In this document: in pieces, positions 58,080 to 64,000 of the stretch | Numbering within the stretch: the first letter of the stretch is position 1 | Layout of the letters: each line of letters begins with the position of its first letter | NCBI GenBank assembly: GCA_014843695.1 | Contig: CM026398.1 | Location: 21,308,061-21,372,060 of the forward strand | Direction: 5' to 3' | DNA from: Archivesica marissinica | Lineage: Eukaryota > Mollusca > Bivalvia > Venerida > Vesicomyidae | DNA: 64,000 nt | Notes under the pieces: generated by a model | Database searches by the model: none | What the model was told of the DNA's origin: nothing | Seen by the model: only the letters and a program-made list of their open reading frames with translations | Made by a program: the position numbers and the translations under genes

Positions 58080-58475
58080 CTCCTAGACCTCCATCTGAGA
58101 CTATATCCCCTGTAAAACTCAAAGATCCGTGGTAAATTGTGATTCGGCCACCGCCGCCACCCCCACCATCTCCGATGCCATTACCACCACGTGCTGATAT
58201 AACGCCGGATCCGCCTATATTTGGAGCATCAACAATGATTCTTCCACCACTACCACCACCACTGTTTCCACTTGCATCGCCACCATTTGCTGACAAGACA
58301 CCATCAATTTGAATGTCATTTTCTGCATGGATATGTATCGATCCACCACCAAGGCCAGGGTTTGAGCCACCACCTGGACTTCCTGATTCAGTAGAGAATA
58401 AAGATCCATACGCCACAGCGTCTGATTGTGACAAGAAAGCATCAGCTGGACTGCCGCCCCGACCTCCATAGCTGC
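58080..58475 (-). CDS. Exon A, 5'-most visible exon, glycine-rich (131 codons, phase 1-1)
   Basis: Acceptor CGTATTTCGTTTCAG above 58475 and donor GTAAGT below 58080. Product: SYGGRGGSPADAFLSQSDAV, AYGSLFSTESGSPGGG, LGGGSIHIHAENDIQIDGVL, SANGGDASGNSGGGSGGRII, VDAPNIGGSGVISARGGNG, GGGGGGGRITIYHGSLSFTG, DIVSDGGLGG. It covers the GGRGG to GGRI..Y part of a unit and then breaks at GGLGG, where the F5/8C domain enters. Frame upstream of 58475 is intronic; the N-terminus lies beyond the window or was not detected. Confidence 0.88.
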
Positions 58476-58682
58476 CTGAAACGAAATACGAAGATTGATG
58501 ATAAGCTACAACATAATTACACATCTACACAAAATGGCTGATCCTTTTGTTTCCCTGGTAATGTTGAGATAAAAAAATGAAAATATTATAATATGAATAA
58601 GGCAAAGCCTCAAAGCCAACTCAAGCTAAGATACATAGCACAGATGAATCCGAATGATTAAATACACGACAAGGCTAATAGG

Positions 58683-58863
58683 AAGTCGTGATAGCGCAGT
58701 GGATGCGCATTCACTTCAGGTGCGAAAGGTCCGGAGTTCGAGCCCCGCTGGAGCCATTACGATTGTGCCCTTAGGCAAGGCATTTAAATTCCACGTTGCC
58801 TCTTCTCTCTCCCTCGTGGCGATGGATTCCATATATAGGACTAGGGAGCTTAGTGAAAATGCT
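58683..58863 (+). mobile_element. SINE-C, tRNA-derived, well preserved head
   Basis: Head GATAGCGCAGTGGATGCGC (A-box type) and CCGGAGTTCGAGCCCC (B-box). Then TTAGGCAAGGC, TTTAAATTCCACG, CTCTCTCCCTCGTGG and a short tail. The diverged copy is at 806-960. Confidence 0.78.
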
Positions 58864-58967
58864 GGTCTACAGTAAAATACAGAAATAAGACTGTTAAATT
58901 TGAATACAGTTCCAGAATGACCCCATACCGATGTTATCATGTTATAGTTTTTTAATTACATGTGTTA

Positions 58968-59170
58968 TTTATTATGTTATATTTCGGGTTTTACGCCTGC
59001 ATCAGCACCATGTTGGGCTATATCGCCGGCGGGCAGTTTACCTAACAACACCTTTCCTGGGCAGGCTCCAGCGGTTAACCAGTACCTGGGTGCACCAACC
59101 TCCGTAAGAAACTGCCAACTTTTTCATATAAATGAGACACGGCCTGACGGCCTGAGCGGGGCTCGAACCC
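58968..59170 (-). mobile_element. SINE-S, 5'-truncated, with target-site duplication
   Basis: Stops in the B-box (CTCGAACCC) and is flanked by a 14-bp duplication AATTACATGTGTTA at 58954-58967 and 59171-59184. It carries a small internal duplication (GGCCTGACGGCCTGA). Confidence 0.9.
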
Positions 59171-59199
59171 AATTACATGTGTTAGGTTACATTTGGGTG

Positions 59200-59347
59200 A
59201 GTGAGTATTTGGTTTAATGGCGCATCAGCACAGTTCAGGCTATATCGCGCAAGTTGCTTTCTCCTCAATCCTACATGTATTTTCTTATTATGATCATTAT
59301 ACTATGTATATTCATTGAAATAAAATATTGTTTAAACTATATCGCGC
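59200..59347. mobile_element. SINE tail fragment split by an 87-bp LINE 3' end
   Basis: The host fragment TTTGGTTTAATGGCGCATCA...GGCTATATCGCGC is interrupted at 59251-59337, bounded by the 10-bp duplication TATATCGCGC (59241-59250 and 59338-59347). The insert ends ATTGAAATAAAATATTGTTT plus AAAC, the same 3' end as the insert at 39635-39732. Confidence 0.75.
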
Positions 59348-59469
59348 CGGGTTAATTAAATTAACAATTAAAAATATTATGTAGATAACATACTGTATGT
59401 ATTAAAATTGTAATGACGAAAGGTCAATTGTAAAAAAATTTATCATGCTGTAAAAATGATAATAAAACG

Positions 59470-60720
59470 TCAGTTGTAAAACTTATGATTCTTTTAAAAT
59501 TGCAATAATGTATTTAAAATCAACAGTGTCGAAAAGCTCCTTCATTGTCACAACTGTATAATATTTTCGACGAATGAGTGCTAAATCTACACAGTGAATT
59601 AAGATGTGTTCAACATTTATAGAGGAATGGCATGGTATACACCATGGTGGATCCTCTCTTTTCAATAAAAATGAGTGTGTAAAACGGGTATGTCCAAGTC
59701 TCAACCGTGACATTACTGTTTCCTCTCTAAGGTTGGAGTGATAAATAAAAGATGCTTTGCCAATGTTTGGCTTAATTGGTTGTAGTTTATTGAATTGTAT
59801 GTTATTCCAAGTGGTTTGCCACTTTGAAGTAATGTAAGAAAGAATCAATTGCCTAGCATCAGTGTATGGTACATGTATTTTAGAATTGATACAGTCTAGT
59901 TTAAGTGCATCTTTTGCACTTTGATCAGCCATTTCATTGCCACGAATACCAATATGACTTGGTATCCAGCAATAAATAACATGTAATATCTGTGTGCTTA
60001 ATAAGTAATTTGTGAATAAGGGTTTTTTTAACGTTCATGTAGTCTACCGATTGTAGTACAGATAAAGAATCTGAAAGGATCATAAATGTCCTATCACGTG
60101 ATGCATCAGCAAAATTCAAAGCTAAATCAATAGCCTCTACGTCTGCTGAAAATATAGACGCATGATCAAATAGTCGTAATTTAGAATTATGTAATTTACT
60201 GACAGCAACACAGCCAACTTTGTTGCCGGCTTTAGATCCATCTGTGTATATTGGTGTATAATCTGAAAACATGGTTCTGATTTCATTTAATTTTGATTTA
60301 AACATTAGAGGGTTAGTATATGATTTCAGGTTATCATGTTGTAAAATAACATTGGGTTTAATCAGGTCAAAAGGAGCTATATCTGATATAAAAGTTTCAT
60401 GAACATTGTCAATTGTTAAAATCTACGTTATGAATAGCTTCCTCGATGTGAAGCCCAACAGGACGTATTGCCTTTGGCTTCGCCTCATAGGAAGTTTTAT
60501 TGCTTAGATCAAACACGACTTTGTACGCTGGATTTCTTGGGTTTGATTTAAGCTTAATCGAGTTTGGAACGAACTAGCACTCTATACAGTCTAAGGAGGA
60601 CCTTTTGATCAGCTCCCCAGTCCGTATGAGCTACTACTTTGATAAGGTTCATTGCCGTAAGGCATCTTGCTTTCAAGTACTTCAAGGTTACATGTGGACA
60701 CTAACTATACAAGGATACGT
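59470..60720 (-). pseudogene. Non-LTR retrotransposon ORF2 fragment: RT thumb, RNase H, C-terminal zinc motif
   Basis: Minus strand, 5' to 3': end of the reverse transcriptase (LKYLKARCLTAMNLIKVV, WGADQKVLLRLYRVLVRSKLD, 60690-60560); linker NPAYKVVFDLS; a stop near 60420; RNase H with YTDGSK, ADVEAIDLAL and ILSDSLSVL (60250-60040); a frameshift near 59985; then WIPSHIGIRGNEMADQSAK, the last RNase H motif; then CIPCHSSINVEHILIHC, a zinc-binding end. An RNase H domain downstream of RT points to a Jockey/I-type LINE. The 5' part is missing and it is not functional. Confidence 0.85.
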
Positions 60721-61737
60721 TTCATAATAGGTATCGTCAACATCCCTGATATCAGCCGGGGCCTATTTTCGGCCTTTGTTTGTTCACGTGACTTTGTTTA
60801 CATTCGGAACGTGAATGACGTCATTTCTATTTAAAACAGCTACTTTGGTACTTATGGTGTTCATATATTACTTATCAAAGAGCAAGCTGCGCGTAAAGCA
60901 GATACATTTTCACATTTTATTTGAAAGTATGCAAATGTTGATGTTTTCATTAATGCCGTTTATGTGTAGGTCAAGAAATAATTATGTGTTTCTTTTTGTA
61001 AACTGAGAAATTGCATTGTCTGCTAAGGAAGGTCATGTGATAGTTATGCGACAATGTCATAATGAGCATTTTACAGGTCAATTCAAATATTGCTAATTCA
61101 GTTTCATCCATTTTCCCCCAAATCCAACCTGGCGTCTATTCACCAAGTGCACTGACAAATGCACACCATGCTGTTAGAGACATGGGTTTGTCACAACTTA
61201 CCTCATATTGAAGAGTAATGATAATTTGTTGAGTGTTAAATTCCTCTGTTTCGAGTAACAATTATTACTATGCCAATGTTAATTAGCTTTTTGGAACTTA
61301 ACTGTAAACAACATTTCTGTTACATGAATGTACTTTTTTCGACAACATGTTGATATCACAAGCAAGTGAAAGTATATTTTATTTTGAACATTTGTTATGC
61401 AATTTCAGTTTAGACAATTGCATTAAATGAAGAAATGATCATTTTACTTAGTAATATTATTCCACTTGCCGTAAAAGAGACTGACTAGAAGACATTCACC
61501 GAAAAGCATTAGACGGCCGATTACCGGTACGCCAATGGTATCTATTAATGGCGGCTGGCTGTTACCTATTGTATTTAGTAACTATCAGATATAATTTGTT
61601 GGTCATTTAAAATAAATGGATAAATGGAAATGAATTGATTTAAAGGCATTGTATGTTTTGGATAACTTTATTGGCATCATTCCATTAACAGAGCAACAAT
61701 GCTTATGGTGTCGAAAACCGGTCTATCAATGATACAT
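60721..61737. other. No feature seen
   Basis: AT-rich sequence without recognisable repeats, splice-supported exons or domains. A 63-codon plus frame (60815-61006) has no supporting feature. Confidence 0.5.
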
Positions 61738-62714
61738 CACAGGGATTCGGCACGTTTGGGGGTACTAGTATATATATTTAAGTACAGGGATTCTACTCTG
61801 TGGGATGTCAGATTTCGCATCGATCAGTAAAATGGCCCTATCTGAAACAATGTTGTACAAATCTGTCCAAATATAACGCCTATCCCGAGTCTTTATATTG
61901 TTCTTCAAATAAAACACAACTTTAAGCTGCATGCATGTATACTTTGCAAACAATTGCCACAGACATTGGCCATAGCAGGTCACATTTCCATACTAGGACA
62001 CGGGTTCTGTCAGCAACAAAAAAAAATCTTCGACGGGAGAGTTTTAACTGTGAATAACATTATCAATAAAATGTGTTTCCACTAACGTGTAGGTTTATTC
62101 GGCAAAAATGTAAAGTTTAAACTTATACAAATGAATATGTGATCACCTATAGTATATTTACATTCGATTACCATTGGAATATTGAAGCAGACATCTTGAA
62201 ATAAAAATGCTTATTGATGTTAATCAGAAATGGTCGAAAAAAGTATTTTTCTGGTTAGTTGTATATTTTTTTAATTCGGATAACTACCCGAATTGCTCAT
62301 AAACCATATATTACTTTCTATGCGAAAATGTTTCTATCCCAAATATTTGTATACATATAATCGTCTGCTGGACAAGTCACGTGACAGTTGCATCAGGCTA
62401 TCGGTACGCACATTTGGAATACTATTACACCTAGCTTCAGCTCTGTCAGTACTCACAGTGGTCATCCATCTTTCCAAGTGTCATACGACTATGGAACATG
62501 CTTCTAGTTCCAGTTGCAGTTGCAGCAGCTATTACAATCGAGGGCTTCAAGACCGGGCTGCTGGTGGTCATTGGCTAGACACACGTGTGGGTATGTTTTT
62601 AGCCTCCACATGTATATATATATATATAGGATCTTGCACTCGCGATAACTTCACACCATATAATAAGTACTTAAATATATATTCTAGTACACCCAAACGT
62701 GCCGAATCCCTGTG
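61738..62714. mobile_element. Foldback-family element with one long and one short arm
   Basis: The left end CACAGGGATTCGGCACG and about 370 bp of arm match 28256-29230, including the 72-codon minus frame (61765-61983). The right end CGTGCCGAATCCCTGTG closes at 62714, with only about 60 bp of arm. The length (977 bp) is almost the same as the palindromic copy, but the interior 62110-62650 is unrelated, and the flanking 8-mers (TGATACAT and TTTGGAAT) do not match. Confidence 0.72.
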
Positions 62715-63408
62715 TTTGGAATTAGTGAATTCCAGCGTGTATTGTCATGACGTCACTAAATTGTCATGACGTCACTAAATTGTCATGACATATCCAATTG
62801 GCTTGCGGAAGGTTGGTGTTTCTAAGCGGGTGTCGGTCTAAGCCGGAAATACTGCTCGGAGGGCCACACAGGGTCTTCCTCCATCAATAAGAGCTGAAGA
62901 GTCGACATATGACCTAAGTTGTTGGTATTACTTTAAACCTCACAACAACCAAAACAAAATCATGCTAAAGACAATGTATATAAAAATAATGAAAGGAGCT
63001 ATAAACATGTCATTTTTACCAGTAATACTGGTAGGAGATATAAAATATATTATATTTACTAGGAATAAATTGCCGTAAAGCTACAGAGAGCACAATAGGT
63101 AGAAGATATATAATTCAAAACAAGTTCATATCAATAATTATTATATGAAATAAATTCAACATTCACACATGTATGACATGAGATGACCAGTGACAACACA
63201 AGAGTTTCTGCAGCTTCTTTAGTGAGATACTTTCGAATACTTTTGATTCTGAAATAGTTTAACATAGCAGTTCGACATCGTTTCACATGCTCTTTGAAAT
63301 TAAATGTTTCATCCAGAAATGCCCCAAGATAGCTTATACAACTTCCTGATTTGACTTCATCTCCTGCTATGATACGTGCAAGATAACGCTTGCAAATTAG
63401 TACAGACG
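62715..63408. other. No gene seen; small TGTCATGACGTCACTAAAT repeat
   Basis: A 19-bp direct repeat TTGTCATGACGTCACTAAA near 62738-62785 (2 to 3 copies, each with a CRE-like TGACGTCA). Otherwise no feature. Confidence 0.5.
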
Positions 63409-63698
63409 GATCTGTAGTCCAGTGGTAACACGTTGGACTGGTAATCCAGGGATCGCAGGTTCGACCCCCCGTCTGACCCTAATAAAATTAACAGTCTTTC
63501 AGATGGGACGTTAAACCGAGGTCTCATGTCGGTGCTTTACACCGTGCACGTAAAAGAACCAGAGGAGATTCTGGAATGGGTCACTGTCTGTATCATTGCA
63601 CTATCCTCCAACAATCTAAAATGACTAATCTCTTCAGGAGGCGTCGCTCATATGGGTAACCGGTAGCGACGATAAATAAACGTAAAACACACACGCAA
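63409..63698 (+). mobile_element. SINE-T, full copy
   Basis: Head GGATCTGTAGTCCAGTGG, TTGGACTGGTAATCCAG (anticodon GGT) and B-box GGTTCGACCCC; then body and tail as at 55311-55595, ending GATAAATAAACGTAAAACAC. Followed at 63847-63910 by four 17-bp repeats (AATAGCGGGGTGACCTG). Confidence 0.88.
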
Positions 63699-64000
63699 AT
63701 TAGTCTGAAAGTGCTTGAATTCTGGAATTAAATTGGATTGAAATAGTTGGTCTTATTACTAAATAGCGTGGTGGTCTTATTTAATATTATATGGGATTTG
63801 ACCATTGAAATATGGACGAAATAATTCCGTTCTGAGAAAAACAGTTCTTAATAGCGGGGTGACCTGAATAGCGGGATGACCTGAATAGCGGGGTGACCTG
63901 AATAGCAGGGTTTTCTTAATATAGGAGTGGTCATATGAGGATTTATACTGTACAACGGAATTAGTAACAATTGCGTTACGCCCAAATAGTATATAAATAT

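Larger units (their letters stand above)
1355..58475 (-). other. Gene model: giant modular glycine-rich extracellular protein, partial at both ends
   Basis: Seventeen minus-strand segments (exons A to Q, listed separately) join into one reading frame. Each has an AG acceptor and GT donor, and the phases match at every junction except I to J, where part of a repeat unit is missing. Homologous units recur across exons G to Q, so exon order can be checked against unit order and it agrees. The unit is about 415-430 residues, judged from the spacing of the GLAP motif in exon P. Frequent N-x-S/T sites and two disulfide-type or adhesive modules (F5/8C and a Cys-rich insert) point to secretion. No transmembrane segment or signal peptide is seen, as expected if the first and last exons lie outside the window. 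Family name unknown; an adhesive or matrix role is inference. Confidence 0.85.

Noticed and set aside
62293..62769. 158-codon plus-strand frame
   Set aside because: Runs through an (TA)n tract and the terminal repeat of a foldback element (TPKRAESL is the translated terminus); no domain.

Overview
The window looks like metazoan nuclear DNA, most likely from a bivalve mollusc. This is inferred from the intron-rich gene with GT-AG splice sites, dense tRNA-derived SINEs and MITEs, AT-rich introns and many expanded minisatellites. The species cannot be fixed from sequence alone. There is no sign of bacterial or viral gene organisation. Two runs of exactly 1,000 N (22570-23569 and 53675-54674) are assembly gaps inside tandem arrays.

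One gene dominates. It lies on the minus strand, spans at least 1355-58475, and is open at both ends: its start codon and signal peptide, and its C-terminus, lie outside the window. I reconstructed 16 exons plus one 48-bp candidate by reading splice sites and joining phases. In transcript order they are A 58475-58080, B 56034-55778, C 53573-53408, D? 51420-51373, E 49925-49791, F 42030-40000, G 38431-38181, H 30698-30515, I 28088-27974, J 20501-20306, K 17679-17517, L 16498-16227, M 14837-14639, N 12581-12432, O 9365-8676, P 7306-2837, Q 1528-1355. Every junction keeps frame, but I to J lacks about 110 residues of the repeat unit. Roughly 9.9 kb of coding sequence is visible (about 3,300 residues).

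The protein is a very large, probably secreted, modular protein. A unit of about 415-430 residues is repeated. In each unit glycine-rich patches (GGGSGG, GAGHGG, GGxGGR) alternate with strand-rich motifs (GGPGTVF, ELQIFGNAHLA, GDRTG, GLAP, TIDAGG, GLGYRP, AYGDIYEP). Potential N-glycosylation sites are frequent. Two other modules are spliced or inserted into this scaffold: an F5/8 type C (discoidin) domain encoded by exons B and C, and a cysteine-rich segment with about 28 Cys inside exon P. Exon F encodes a separate 676-residue beta-strand-rich region. A repetitive beta-solenoid-like extracellular adhesive or matrix protein is my inference; I do not recognise a named family.

Nearly every intron holds its own tandem array, with periods of 12, 16, 19, 20, 22, 28, 29, 51/54, 55, 60, 85 or 119 bp. 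The introns also carry several SINE families with visible target-site duplications, TTAA- and TA-flanked MITEs, a 975-bp palindromic foldback element, and LINE fragments. From 58.5 to 64 kb, upstream of the visible gene, there are only mobile-element remnants and sequence in which I see nothing.
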